A stretch of 51,458 nt of DNA from Paracoccaceae bacterium (GTDB lineage Bacteria; Pseudomonadota; Alphaproteobacteria; Rhodobacterales; Rhodobacteraceae), in NCBI GenBank assembly GCA_017852835.1, contig JAFMKS010000011.1, forward strand, positions 1-51,458, read 5' to 3'. Positions 27,046 through 36,406 of this stretch are shown piece after piece. Position 1 is the stretch's first letter. Each line of letters begins with the position of its first letter. The notes below the pieces were generated by a model, which had not been told where the DNA came from, ran no database searches, and saw only the letters and a program-made list of their open reading frames with translations. Position numbers and translations under genes: made by a program.

Positions 27046-28116
27046 TTATTGTGGGATTTTGCCAGTTAGGCCTTCTACATAGAAGTTCATGCCCGCAAGT
27101 GTGCCATCGTCTGCTGTTTCACCAGCCGCCAACCATGGTGTGCCATCTTGCTTGTTCAATGGGCCTGTGAATGCGTGGTATTCACCAGAACCCAATGCAT
27201 CACGCAGTGCTTCTGCTTCTGCTTTGATGTCTGCTGGAACCGCAGATGAAATTTCACCAATTTTCACCATGCCTGGGCCGATACCGTCCCACGTGTCCGT
27301 TGATGTCCATGTGCCATCTAGAACTGCTTGTGTACGTGCAACGTAGTAGGGGCCCCAGTCATCAATGATAGATGAAACGCGTGGTAGTGGGCCAAATTCA
27401 GCCATGTCAGATGCCTGACCGAATGTGATAACATTACCCGCTTTTTCTGCTGCCGCTTGTGGGGCTGTTGAGTCTGTGTGTTGTAGAACAACGTCGCAGC
27501 CTTGCTCGATCAGTGCGTTTGCTGCGTCTGCTTCTTTTGCAGGGTCAAACCATGTGTAGGCCCAAACGATGTTGAATTCGACATCTGGGTTCACTTTTTT
27601 CGCGTGGATATAGGCAGAGTTGATGCCGCGGATAACTTCTGGAATTGGGAATGAACCGATGTAACCAATTTTATTGGTTTTTGTCATTTTACCCGCGATG
27701 TGGCCTTGCACTGCGCGACCTTCGTAGAAACGTGCAGAATATGTTGAAACGTTGTCTGCGCGTTTATAACCAGTTGCGTGTTCAAATTTCACATTTGGGA
27801 ATTTCTTGGCAACGTTGATGGTTGGATCCATGTAGCCAAATGATGTTGTAAAGATCAGGTCAGCACCCTGAAGTGCCATTTGTGTCATAACGCGTTCTGA
27901 GTCAGCACCTTCTGGAACGCTTTCTTGATAAATCGTTTCGACGCGATCGCCGAAAGCTTCGACCACAGCTTTACGGCCTTGATCGTGTTCGTATGTCCAG
28001 CCGCCGTCGCCCACTGGGCCAACATAGACAAAGCCGACTTTGATATCGGCGGCAATTGCGGCTGTGCCCAAAGCGAAAGCTGCGATTGCAGATGTGAGGA
28101 TTGATTTGAGTTTCAT
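27046..28116 (-). CDS. BMP family ABC transporter substrate-binding protein (purine/nucleoside type)
   Basis: This 356-residue periplasmic binding protein has a signal peptide (about 1-22, ending AAIAA). It shows the BMP/PnrA features VGFVYVGPVGDGGWTYEHDQGRK, IFTTSFGYMDPTINVAKKFP and YSARFYEGRAVQGHIAGKMT. Family members bind nucleosides or purines. The last gene of a seven-gene operon with xdhABC, it probably delivers xanthine, hypoxanthine or related purines. AGGGAG lies 6 to 7 bases before the ATG. Confidence 0.92.
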   Translation of the reverse strand: MKLKSILTSAIAAFALGTAAIAADIKVGFVYVGPVGDGGWTYEHDQGRKAVVEAFGDRVETIYQESVPEGADSERVMTQMALQGADLIFTTSFGYMDPTINVAKKFPNVKFEHATGYKRADNVSTYSARFYEGRAVQGHIAGKMTKTNKIGYIGSFPIPEVIRGINSAYIHAKKVNPDVEFNIVWAYTWFDPAKEADAANALIEQGCDVVLQHTDSTAPQAAAEKAGNVITFGQASDMAEFGPLPRVSSIIDDWGPYYVARTQAVLDGTWTSTDTWDGIGPGMVKIGEISSAVPADIKAEAEALRDALGSGEYHAFTGPLNKQDGTPWLAAGETADDGTLAGMNFYVEGLTGKIPQ

Positions 28117-28143
28117 AGTTTACTCCCTAGTCAGGTATGGACC

Positions 28144-29070
28144 TCAGTTTGAGGCGTGGAACGGTCGACCCAGTGAAGCAGGTGCACCCTGGTTTCCTCT
28201 GGCCGATATAATCACAAGCACCGCGATAGTTATCAAAAATGGCGACATGGACAAGTACTCAACTGGTATAGCAACGCCTGCAGCCTGTAAATTTAGCTGT
28301 AAAACGGTGATTCCGCCAAACAAATAGGCACCAATCAACGTGCGCCAGGGTTTCCAGCTGGCAAACACAACGATGGCGAGCGCGATCCAACCTGCCCCTG
28401 CGGTCATGCCCTCAGTCCATTGCGGCACGCGGACAAGGCTTATATATGCGCCTCCCAAACCGCTGCATGCTCCGCCAAACATGATGGCAAGAAAACGAAT
28501 ATGGATAACTTTGTACCCAAGTGCATGTGCCGCGTCATGGTTTTCGCCTACCGCTCGCAATACCAAACCGACACGTGTGTATTTCAGAGTGTACCAAACC
28601 AAACCGACGATCAGGATTGAAACATACACCATCGCGTCATGAGAAAATAACATGTGCCCAATGATGGGAATGTCCGACAAGATCGGGATATCCAATGATT
28701 GAAGGGTTGGTGATTTAATCCCTTCATAGGGTTTCCCAAGCAAGGCTGAAATCCCTAAGCCCACCAAGGTCAGGCCAAGACCTGTCGCGACTTGGTTTGA
28801 CTTTAGATACAGGACCAATGTTGCAAAAATGGTCGATAATAACGCACCAGCGATTGCAGCAGTCACAAATCCGATGGCTGGGTTTGCGGTATTCACAGCG
28901 GTGATAAAACCCACGACCGCACCGACGATCATCATGCCCTCAACGCCCAAATTTAGGACGCCAGATTTTTCAACGACAGTTTCACCAATCGCGGCAAGGA
29001 GGATTGGCGTGGCCGAAACCATCAGGGATGCGATTAATAGAACAGGATTAATTCCTAACAAGTCCATCAT
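28144..29070 (-). CDS. ABC transporter permease (BMP-type purine importer, second permease)
   Basis: This is a 308-residue integral membrane protein of the branched-chain/ribose permease superfamily, with about 8 to 9 helices and LAAIGETVVEKSGVLNLGVEGMM, the usual N-terminal signature of YufQ/NupQ-type permeases. The start is the ATG at 29070, which overlaps the first permease stop (ATGA). The frame is open another 144 codons upstream, but that stretch is only the shadow of the first permease. Confidence 0.92.
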   Translation of the reverse strand: MMDLLGINPVLLIASLMVSATPILLAAIGETVVEKSGVLNLGVEGMMIVGAVVGFITAVNTANPAIGFVTAAIAGALLSTIFATLVLYLKSNQVATGLGLTLVGLGISALLGKPYEGIKSPTLQSLDIPILSDIPIIGHMLFSHDAMVYVSILIVGLVWYTLKYTRVGLVLRAVGENHDAAHALGYKVIHIRFLAIMFGGACSGLGGAYISLVRVPQWTEGMTAGAGWIALAIVVFASWKPWRTLIGAYLFGGITVLQLNLQAAGVAIPVEYLSMSPFLITIAVLVIISARGNQGAPASLGRPFHASN

Positions 29071-30146
29071 TTTGCCCCCCCGATGCGAATGCGATAATTG
29101 GTAAAGATATCTGTTGCCAATAGGAACAACAGCAGCATCCCCTGAAACAATTGGATGGATGCCCCAGGCAGGCCCAGCATTAATTGTGCAAGTTCGCCGC
29201 CAATGTAGGTAAGCGCCATCAACAATCCCGCAAGCAAAATTCCGATGGGGTGCAAACGCCCCAAGAATGCTACGATAATAGCAGTGAACCCATAGCCCGA
29301 GTTGAAATCGATAGTGATTTGTCCAGATGGACCCGACACTTCGAACATGCCCGCCAGACCAGCAAGTGCACCTGATATACCCAAGCAGAACACGACCAAA
29401 CTTGTGGTTGAAACGCCCGAAAAACGCGCTGCTTTCGGCGCCTCGCCCATAAGGCGCACTTCGAAGCCACGAATGTGGCGTGTCATCATCACATAGGCGC
29501 ATGTCACAGCAATGAATGCGCTAATCACGCCCCAGTGCATACCAGAGTTTGCGAACACTTCTGCATTGAATGCGCTGGGGTATTGTTGCAGGTTGCGTGA
29601 ACCAGGAAAGCCATAACCTTCTGGATTCTTTAACAGTCCCTGCGCGACAGACGCCAAAATCGACTCAGCGACATAGACCAACATCAACGACACTAGGATT
29701 TCGTTTGTGTTGAATTTGGCTCGCAGGATTGCTGGGATCATTGCCCATAACCAACCGCCAAAGGCACCCGCGACCACCATCGCAGGAAACAACAAAACAG
29801 AGTCTGCTGGATAGGCCGCCAAGGCCACTGCGGCCCCAAAAATGGCGCCCATTATATATTGACCTTCTGCGCCAATGTTCCAAATACCTGCCTTGAAACC
29901 AATCGATAACCCAATCGCGATTAGGATTAGTGGACCCGCTTTCACCAGCAGTTGTGGGCGCGAATAGGATGCAAAATTTGGATCGAACAAAGGGTCCCAG
30001 AAAATAATTCGGATCGCCTCAAGTGGAGGTTTACCCAATGCGGCGAACATAATGCCACCTGCAATCATGGTTAGCATCACAGCGATAATTGGCGTTACAA
30101 CTGTGGTTATACGGGACGGATTCAGGCGTTTTTCAAAATGTATCAT
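29067..30146 (-). CDS. ABC transporter permease (BMP-type purine importer, first permease)
   Basis: This 359-residue membrane protein resembles YufP/NupP. An N-terminal helix is followed by a loop (FWDPLFDPNFASYSRPQLLV), the core KAGPLILIAIGLSIGFKAGIWNIGAEG and NTNEILVSLMLVYVAE. It forms the channel together with the second permease. The start overlaps the ATPase stop by 4 bases. Confidence 0.92.
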   Translation of the reverse strand: MIHFEKRLNPSRITTVVTPIIAVMLTMIAGGIMFAALGKPPLEAIRIIFWDPLFDPNFASYSRPQLLVKAGPLILIAIGLSIGFKAGIWNIGAEGQYIMGAIFGAAVALAAYPADSVLLFPAMVVAGAFGGWLWAMIPAILRAKFNTNEILVSLMLVYVAESILASVAQGLLKNPEGYGFPGSRNLQQYPSAFNAEVFANSGMHWGVISAFIAVTCAYVMMTRHIRGFEVRLMGEAPKAARFSGVSTTSLVVFCLGISGALAGLAGMFEVSGPSGQITIDFNSGYGFTAIIVAFLGRLHPIGILLAGLLMALTYIGGELAQLMLGLPGASIQLFQGMLLLFLLATDIFTNYRIRIGGAK

Positions 30147-31663
30147 GCGTACGCCCCTTCTTGATCTGCGGTTGCACCACCCATCATCAAACCGATTTGG
30201 TCCATTTCCAGTGTTGAAGTTGGAACGATAGTGGACAAACGGCCTTCAGTGATTGCGCAGAACCGATCGCTTATTTCCAATAGCTCATCCAAATCCTGAC
30301 TGATGACAATCACGCCCGCGCCATTGTCGGCCAGATCCAAAAGTTTCTGACGGATGGACGCCGCTGCCGCCGCATCAACCCCCCATGTCGGTTGGTTCAC
30401 AACAAATACTTTTGGATTTTGCAAAACTTCACGTCCAACCACGAATTTCTGCAAATTGCCGCCAGATAATGATCCAGCAGGTGTATGCGTTCCTGGGGTC
30501 CGTACGTCAAAGTCGGCAATAATGTTCTGCGTGTATTGATCCGCGGCGGTCCAGTCGATGAAGCCGTTTTTCAATAAAGATTTTCGCTCTGCCGCTGTGA
30601 TGACAGTGTTTTCTCGCAACGACATTGCAGGTGCTGCCGCATGACCCAAACGTTCCTCTGGCGCGCTCAGAAATCCGATTTTACGGCGTGCCGTTGGACC
30701 TTGTTTGCCGATTGCTTGTCCATCAAAAATAATCATCTCCGAAGCGACGGTTGTTTCGCCCGAGAGGGCGGCCAATAATTCATCCTGTCCGTTACCAGCA
30801 ACGCCACCGATCCCAAGGATTTCACCCTCTTTCAGATCTAAACTAATACCCTGAAGCGAAGTTCCAAATGCCCCTGCCGAAGAAGCGGAAACATTTTTTA
30901 ATGACAAAATCGTATCGCCCATTTCACGATTTGCTTTGATGGGGTTTGCAAAACTTGCGCCGACCATCATTTCGGCCATTTCCCGTGCGGTGGTGGTTGC
31001 CGGAATACAGGTATCAACTTTTTCACCGTGACGCAGGATAGTCGCCGTGTCGCACAGGGCACGAATTTCCTCCAGTTTGTGCGAAATATAAAGGATAGAT
31101 GTGCCTTCGCTCTTCAATTGTCGCAAAGTTTTGAACAGCACTTCAACTTCTTGGGGCGTCAAAACGGATGTCGGTTCATCCATGATTAATAATTTCGGAT
31201 TTTGCAGCAGGCAGCGAATGATTTCAACACGTTGGCGTTCACCTGCAGACAGGGTGCCGACAATGCGATTTGGTTCCAAAGGCAGGCCATAAGCATTTGA
31301 AACCTGTCGAATGTTCTTGGTTAGATCCCGTGGTTTTGGGGCATCGTCCATGCCCAATGCAATATTTTCGGCAACGGTTAGCGCGTCAAATAGCGAAAAA
31401 TGCTGAAACACCATCGCAACACCTGTGCCACGTGCGGCGTTTGGCGATGCGGGTGCAAATTGTTGGTTCTGAAAGGTCATTGATCCGCTGTCAGGTTTGA
31501 CCAGACCATAGATCATTTTAACCAATGTGCTTTTGCCCGCGCCATTTTCGCCGAGCAATGCGTGCACTTCACCAGGGCGAATTTGAAAGGAGACATTGTT
31601 GTTTGCCACGACCCCAGGATAGGCTTTGGTCAGGCCGTTGATGTCCAGTAATATGTCTTTCAT
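30143..31663 (-). CDS. ABC transporter ATP-binding protein, duplicated ATPase (purine importer)
   Basis: The 506 residues hold two fused ABC domains. The first is canonical: LLGENGAGKSTL, LSAGERQRVEI and LLIMDEPTSVL. The second is degenerate, with GVAGNGQDELL, LSGGNLQKFVVGREVL and VFVVNQPTWGVD, where the Walker B aspartate-glutamate pair is replaced. The asymmetry is normal in RbsA/YufO-type transporters. It overlaps xdhC upstream and the first permease downstream by 4 bases each, so uptake and oxidation of purines are transcribed and translated together. Confidence 0.93.
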   Translation of the reverse strand: MKDILLDINGLTKAYPGVVANNNVSFQIRPGEVHALLGENGAGKSTLVKMIYGLVKPDSGSMTFQNQQFAPASPNAARGTGVAMVFQHFSLFDALTVAENIALGMDDAPKPRDLTKNIRQVSNAYGLPLEPNRIVGTLSAGERQRVEIIRCLLQNPKLLIMDEPTSVLTPQEVEVLFKTLRQLKSEGTSILYISHKLEEIRALCDTATILRHGEKVDTCIPATTTAREMAEMMVGASFANPIKANREMGDTILSLKNVSASSAGAFGTSLQGISLDLKEGEILGIGGVAGNGQDELLAALSGETTVASEMIIFDGQAIGKQGPTARRKIGFLSAPEERLGHAAAPAMSLRENTVITAAERKSLLKNGFIDWTAADQYTQNIIADFDVRTPGTHTPAGSLSGGNLQKFVVGREVLQNPKVFVVNQPTWGVDAAAAASIRQKLLDLADNGAGVIVISQDLDELLEISDRFCAITEGRLSTIVPTSTLEMDQIGLMMGGATADQEGAYA

Positions 31664-32562
31664 TTCGCTACTCTACCCCCATAGGTATTGGCCCCTTCGT
31701 CACCTAGTAAATTACAGAGTATGCCGATGGCAATCTCTGATGGGTGCTTTCCATATTCTGGTCGTCCAATTGGGCAGGTGATACGTTCAATATCACTCAT
31801 CTCAAGTCCCGCATCAGTTAACCGTTTTCGAAACCGTGACCATTTTGTGTCGGAACCAATCAGGCCCGCATATTTAAAGTCATGCTTTAGCAACGCAAGA
31901 CACAGCGCCAAATCCACGTCATGTGAATACGTTAAAATAAAATGATGCGCATCTGCCGGCGCATGTGGGACCAACATCGGCATCTCGGCGGCCTGAATAA
32001 CGGTTGTGGATGGGGCTGTATCAGAGGGAAAGCGGCCTTGATCAAAATCAACCCACGTCAGGTCAAATTGAGGCAAGGTTTGCAGTATATGTACCAATGC
32101 ACGACCCACATGACCCGCGCCCCAAATCCAAATTGGTTTGCCACTTGGGTGCAGAGGTTCATGGATTTCACCATTTTGGACTGTTAAATTGGAATGATTG
32201 ATGGGGTTAATTTGACTGGGTGCGGGACGCTTCACCACATCTGCCGATGCAACAGGTAATGTTGTGTGATCAAAAACTTCGCATAAAATCCCCACGGAGC
32301 CCCCACAGCACTGTCCCAAATTTGGCCCAAGTGGATAGGTATGTGCCCATGTGCGTTGTTCTTTCAGCGTCTGTTCTGCGGCATTCGTCACCTGATATTC
32401 CAACGCACCGCCGCCGATTGTGCCGTCTTGTCCGTTGTCCCAAACAAACATTTCAGTGCCAACCGTGCGTGGTGTTGATCCGCGAACATCGGTAATAACA
32501 ATGCGCGCGACCCGTCCGTGGCGATCAATCAATTGTTTCAGGCGCTGCAAATCAAAGGCCAT
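31660..32562 (-). CDS. xdhC: Xanthine dehydrogenase accessory protein XdhC
   Basis: XdhC binds molybdenum cofactor, promotes its sulfuration and inserts it into xanthine dehydrogenase. The 300-residue protein has an N-terminal XdhC/CoxI domain (ITDVRGSTPRTVGTEMFV, TIGGGALEYQV, LGQCCGGSVGIL) and a C-terminal Rossmann domain (WIWGAGHVGRALVHIL, LIGSDTKWSRFRKRL). I start it at the ATG at 32562, which overlaps the xdhB end by 11 bases and has GGAAGG 7 bases upstream. Confidence 0.93.
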   Translation of the reverse strand: MAFDLQRLKQLIDRHGRVARIVITDVRGSTPRTVGTEMFVWDNGQDGTIGGGALEYQVTNAAEQTLKEQRTWAHTYPLGPNLGQCCGGSVGILCEVFDHTTLPVASADVVKRPAPSQINPINHSNLTVQNGEIHEPLHPSGKPIWIWGAGHVGRALVHILQTLPQFDLTWVDFDQGRFPSDTAPSTTVIQAAEMPMLVPHAPADAHHFILTYSHDVDLALCLALLKHDFKYAGLIGSDTKWSRFRKRLTDAGLEMSDIERITCPIGRPEYGKHPSEIAIGILCNLLGDEGANTYGGRVAK

Positions 32563-34843
32563 GCCGAACCCTTCCAACGGCCTTTAACACCCGTTCTGGG
32601 GTTGCGGGTGCATCAAGGTTTGGATAGGCGGGCCCACAGTTGGAAATCGCATCGGATAGCGCCAACCACGCGGAAATACCCAGCATAAATGGTGGCTCAC
32701 CAACCGCTTTTGATCGATAGATTGTTGGCTTTAGATTTCCGCGATCCCATAGATTTACATTAAATTTTCGGGGTCGATCTGACATTGCTGGGATTTTGTA
32801 TGTGGAGGGTGCATGCGTGCGCAGGCGGCCTTGGTCGTCCCAGATTAATTCCTCGGTCGTGAGCCATCCTGCGCCTTGAACATAGCCGCCTTCAACCTGC
32901 CCAATATCAATGGAGGGGTTCAAACTGTTTCCAGCGTCGTGCAGGATATCGGCTCGCAGGATGCGATATTCCCCTGTCAGGGTATCAATCACAACTTCAC
33001 TGACCGCCGCGCCATAGGCAAAGTAATAAAAGGGGTTTCCAACGCCACGTATACGATCCCACTCAAGATCAGGCGTTTTGTAAAATCCCGTCGCCGACAG
33101 ACTGACACGTTGTTCGTAACAGGCCTTGGCCGCATCGCCAAAGGATAGCACGCGGCGCCCGATATGAACTTCGTTCTTGGTGAATGCGACGTCATCGGGT
33201 GATTTGTTGTATTGCGCGGCCAACAGTGCGGCCATGCGCGACTTGATCTTTTCACAGGCAACTTTGATTGCCATACCGTTCAAATCACTGCCCGAACTTG
33301 CCGCTGTGGCTGATGTATTGGGAACCTTGGCGGTGTCTGTTGCCGTAATTTTTATGGCATTGATTGATACACCAAATTCTTCTGCTGCGACTTGGGCCGT
33401 TTTTTGAAACAGGCCTTGGCCCATTTCAGTGCCGCCGTGATTGATCCGAATGCTGCCATCAGAATAAACATGCACCAATGCGCCTGCCTGATTTAGGTGG
33501 CTAAGGGTGAATGAAATCCCAAATTTCACAGGCGAAAAGGCAATTCCGCGCTTCATGGTATGATTATCAGCGTTCCACCGTTCAATCGCTTGCTTTCGGT
33601 TTTCAAAATCACAATCTGCCAACAATTTTGATGTCATTTCCTGCAGATTAAAATCCTGTACAGACATGTGATAATGGGTTGTATCATGCTCTGCTGCCAC
33701 TGCGGGGCGGTAATAGTTCAATTCACGAAATGCGATGGGATCGGTGTTCAGATCGTGTGCTAAATGATCCATTATGCGTTCCATTCCCAAAACCCCCTGC
33801 GGCCCACCAAACCCGCGAAAGGCGGTCGCGCTTTGCGTATTTGTTTTCAGGCGGTGGCTCTCAATACGGACATTGGGCAGGAAATAGGCGTTATCCGCGT
33901 GCAACATCGCACGATCCGCAACGGGCAGAGATAAATCCTGCGCCCATCCGCAACGGGCATAATGAACCACTTCAAGTGCGATGATTTTATTGTGTTGATC
34001 AACGCCTGCCCGATACGTGATACGGAAATCATGGCGTTTGCCTGTAATTAACATGTCGTCGTCACGGTCATAACGCATTTTGCAGGGTTTGTTCGTGCGA
34101 TGTGCTGCAATGGCGCAAGCCACTGCCAATGCATTGCCCTGACTTTCCTTACCACCAAAACCGCCACCCATTCTGCGCACTTCGACACGTACGTCGTTAA
34201 ATTGCACGCCAAGTGCTTCGGCAACTTTATGTTGCACCTCTGTAGGGTGCTGGGTCGATGAATGCACAACCATTTCATCGTCTTCTTGCGGAAGGGCAAG
34301 TGCCGCTTGACCCTCAAGATAAAAGTGTTCTTGCCCCCCAATTTCAATCGACCCTTCAACAATCTTGGTAGCCTGTTCATATCCCCGCTTTAGATCCCCG
34401 CGGTTCCAAATGCGGGGGCCTTCCTCAAACCTTGAATTCGCGGTAATGGCATCTTCGATGCTAAGGATTGGGCTGTCTTGTTGATAGGAAATCTTGGCGC
34501 GACTCGCGGCTTTGCGCGCTTGAATATGTGATTTGGCAATCACAAGGAAAATCGGCTGACCCAGATAATGGATCGTCCCATCTGACAGCAATGGTTCGTC
34601 ATGAATGCTGGGTGATACGTCATTCGCATGAATAAGGTCGCTGGCCTGAAGAACATCAATGACACCGCTCGAATTTCTGACAGGCGTCAGTTTCAGTTCC
34701 TGAATACTTCCACGCGCGATTGTTGATGTTCCAAAGCAAAGGTGCAGACAATCATCGGAGACGGGCAAATCATCGATATAACGCGCTCTGCCACTGACAT
34801 GTAATTTTGCGGCATCATGAGGAAAAGGTTTGTTCACACTCAT
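32552..34843 (-). CDS. xdhB: Xanthine dehydrogenase molybdopterin-binding subunit XdhB
   Basis: This is the catalytic large subunit that oxidises hypoxanthine to xanthine and urate. The 763 residues include the aldehyde oxidase/xanthine dehydrogenase hammerhead domain (about 1-130), EGQAALALP, the Mo-cofactor loops RRMGGGFGGKESQ and TAFRGFGGPQG, NHGGTEMGQGL, and the active-site glutamate in KAVGEPPFMLG. Its start overlaps the xdhA stop (ATGA). All major cofactor motifs look intact. Confidence 0.95.
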   Translation of the reverse strand: MSVNKPFPHDAAKLHVSGRARYIDDLPVSDDCLHLCFGTSTIARGSIQELKLTPVRNSSGVIDVLQASDLIHANDVSPSIHDEPLLSDGTIHYLGQPIFLVIAKSHIQARKAASRAKISYQQDSPILSIEDAITANSRFEEGPRIWNRGDLKRGYEQATKIVEGSIEIGGQEHFYLEGQAALALPQEDDEMVVHSSTQHPTEVQHKVAEALGVQFNDVRVEVRRMGGGFGGKESQGNALAVACAIAAHRTNKPCKMRYDRDDDMLITGKRHDFRITYRAGVDQHNKIIALEVVHYARCGWAQDLSLPVADRAMLHADNAYFLPNVRIESHRLKTNTQSATAFRGFGGPQGVLGMERIMDHLAHDLNTDPIAFRELNYYRPAVAAEHDTTHYHMSVQDFNLQEMTSKLLADCDFENRKQAIERWNADNHTMKRGIAFSPVKFGISFTLSHLNQAGALVHVYSDGSIRINHGGTEMGQGLFQKTAQVAAEEFGVSINAIKITATDTAKVPNTSATAASSGSDLNGMAIKVACEKIKSRMAALLAAQYNKSPDDVAFTKNEVHIGRRVLSFGDAAKACYEQRVSLSATGFYKTPDLEWDRIRGVGNPFYYFAYGAAVSEVVIDTLTGEYRILRADILHDAGNSLNPSIDIGQVEGGYVQGAGWLTTEELIWDDQGRLRTHAPSTYKIPAMSDRPRKFNVNLWDRGNLKPTIYRSKAVGEPPFMLGISAWLALSDAISNCGPAYPNLDAPATPERVLKAVGRVRHGL

Positions 34844-36210
34844 GCGGACACCTCTTGAATTGTCGTGGGATTATCTGACAGATCGTAGAAATACCGCGTC
34901 AATAAATTCCGCGCGACGGATAACCGATAGTCCGCTGATGCCCGCAGATCTGTTAGCGGTTTAAAGTCCTGTGACCACTGGTCATGAGAGGCTTTTATCG
35001 AATTCATATCCCATTTTTTTCCTGTCAAACAGGCTTCTACGTGCTTAGCCCGTTTTGGAATCCCCGCCATACCGCCAAAGGCGATGCGCGCGCTTTGAAT
35101 CACACCATCCGTTATATTCAGATTAAACGCCCCACAAACAGCCGAGATGTCTTGGTCAAAACGTTTTGAAATTTTGTAGCAGCGAAGATTGATTTGGTTT
35201 TTTGGGACGTGGATTAATTGGACAAATTCACCGCTTTGCAAATCTTGTTGACCGTAATCGATGAAGAAATCGTGCAAATCAATAGTTCTTTTCGTGTCCT
35301 TTTTGCGAAGGACCAGCTTTGCACCCATGGCAATCAATGCGGGCGGGCTATCGCCAATCGGGGAGCCGTTCGCGATATTCCCGCCCAAGGTCGCAGAATT
35401 GCGAACCTGTGTGGATGCATATCGCGTCAGTAATGGCGTAAGGCTTGGTTGCGCATCAACACTCCAGACTCGCATTTTTTCGATGGTGACATTGGCCCCA
35501 AACTCCCAATGATCTGGGTGTTCGGTGATATGTTCCATATCCTTGATGTGGTGGATAAAGGCAATTGGCGCGATGTCGCGCATATCCTTATTTATCCATA
35601 ACCCAACATCCGTCGCGCCTGCGATCAATGTTGTTTCGGGTTCTTCCGCTAGAATATTTGCCAATTCATCAGATGTTGTAGGGAGTTTTGCATCCACAGA
35701 CTGCGCAAGCGTCCTTAGATCGCTTTGATCGTCGTGAAACCACTTTGGCGCTTTTGTTCCCTCACACGCCAGTGCCGCACGAAAAATGGGTGCATATCCT
35801 GTGCAGCGACACAGGTTGCCTGCCAATGTCACATCGTGATCGGTGTCGTTATTTATCTGTGCTGCAACCATCGAAGTGACAAATCCAGGCGTGCAAAATC
35901 CACATTGACTGCCATGGTGATCGATCATGCATTGTTGCGCGGGATGTGGGGCATCATGTGATGAGATACCTTCAATCGTGCGTAAAGCTTTATTTGCGAT
36001 TTGGGGCAAAAATAAAATACATGCGTTGACCGCACGCGCACCGTTATCGTCAATCAAGATCACCGTGCAGGCGCCACAATCGCCTTCGTTGCATCCTTCT
36101 TTCGTTCCGGTCAGGCGTTTATTTACGCGCAACAAATCCAACACGGATGTCGTAGGTTCCAAATCCTCAATGACTTGAGGCTCTCCATTCAGAAGAAACG
36201 AAAATTTCAT
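34840..36210 (-). CDS. xdhA: Xanthine dehydrogenase small subunit XdhA (2Fe-2S and FAD)
   Basis: The 456-residue electron-transfer subunit has a plant-type ferredoxin domain (EGCNEGDCGACTV), a second 2Fe-2S domain (QCGFCTPGF and LCRCTGY), and then the FAD domain (LIAGATDVGLWINKDMR; LGGNIANGSPIGD). Electrons pass from molybdenum in XdhB through these centres to NAD+. I start it at the ATG at 36210 (MKFSFLLNGEPQ), which matches the family; the frame opens 38 codons earlier at a TTG but that region lacks homology. It is the first gene of the operon. Confidence 0.94.
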   Translation of the reverse strand: MKFSFLLNGEPQVIEDLEPTTSVLDLLRVNKRLTGTKEGCNEGDCGACTVILIDDNGARAVNACILFLPQIANKALRTIEGISSHDAPHPAQQCMIDHHGSQCGFCTPGFVTSMVAAQINNDTDHDVTLAGNLCRCTGYAPIFRAALACEGTKAPKWFHDDQSDLRTLAQSVDAKLPTTSDELANILAEEPETTLIAGATDVGLWINKDMRDIAPIAFIHHIKDMEHITEHPDHWEFGANVTIEKMRVWSVDAQPSLTPLLTRYASTQVRNSATLGGNIANGSPIGDSPPALIAMGAKLVLRKKDTKRTIDLHDFFIDYGQQDLQSGEFVQLIHVPKNQINLRCYKISKRFDQDISAVCGAFNLNITDGVIQSARIAFGGMAGIPKRAKHVEACLTGKKWDMNSIKASHDQWSQDFKPLTDLRASADYRLSVARNLLTRYFYDLSDNPTTIQEVSA

Positions 36211-36406
36211 GAAAATCTTGCACCGCAGTACCGAATGCTCATCTTGATCCCACCTTCGATGCGGCGTAGAAAGCAGGGAGCTATTAGGATCAGCGTAAAC
36301 CTGAGAGATAGGGTTTGGCAACAATTTTCTATTGCCGCTGATGTCATTGGATCACTATAACTTTGTAACCACAGGTTTTATTTATCGTAAGGCAACTTTG
36401 TTCAGC

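Noticed and set aside
29071..29502. N-terminal extension of the second permease frame
   Set aside because: These 144 codons are the antisense-free out-of-frame shadow of the first permease gene. The ATG at 29070 overlaps its stop and starts the conserved sequence.
36211..36406. Riboswitch-like CTCTCAGG (glycine aptamer) or TPP-like element upstream of xdhA
   Set aside because: On the minus strand only a CTCTCAGGTTT string matches. The matching GGAGAG half and the conserved pairing are absent, so I treat it as chance.
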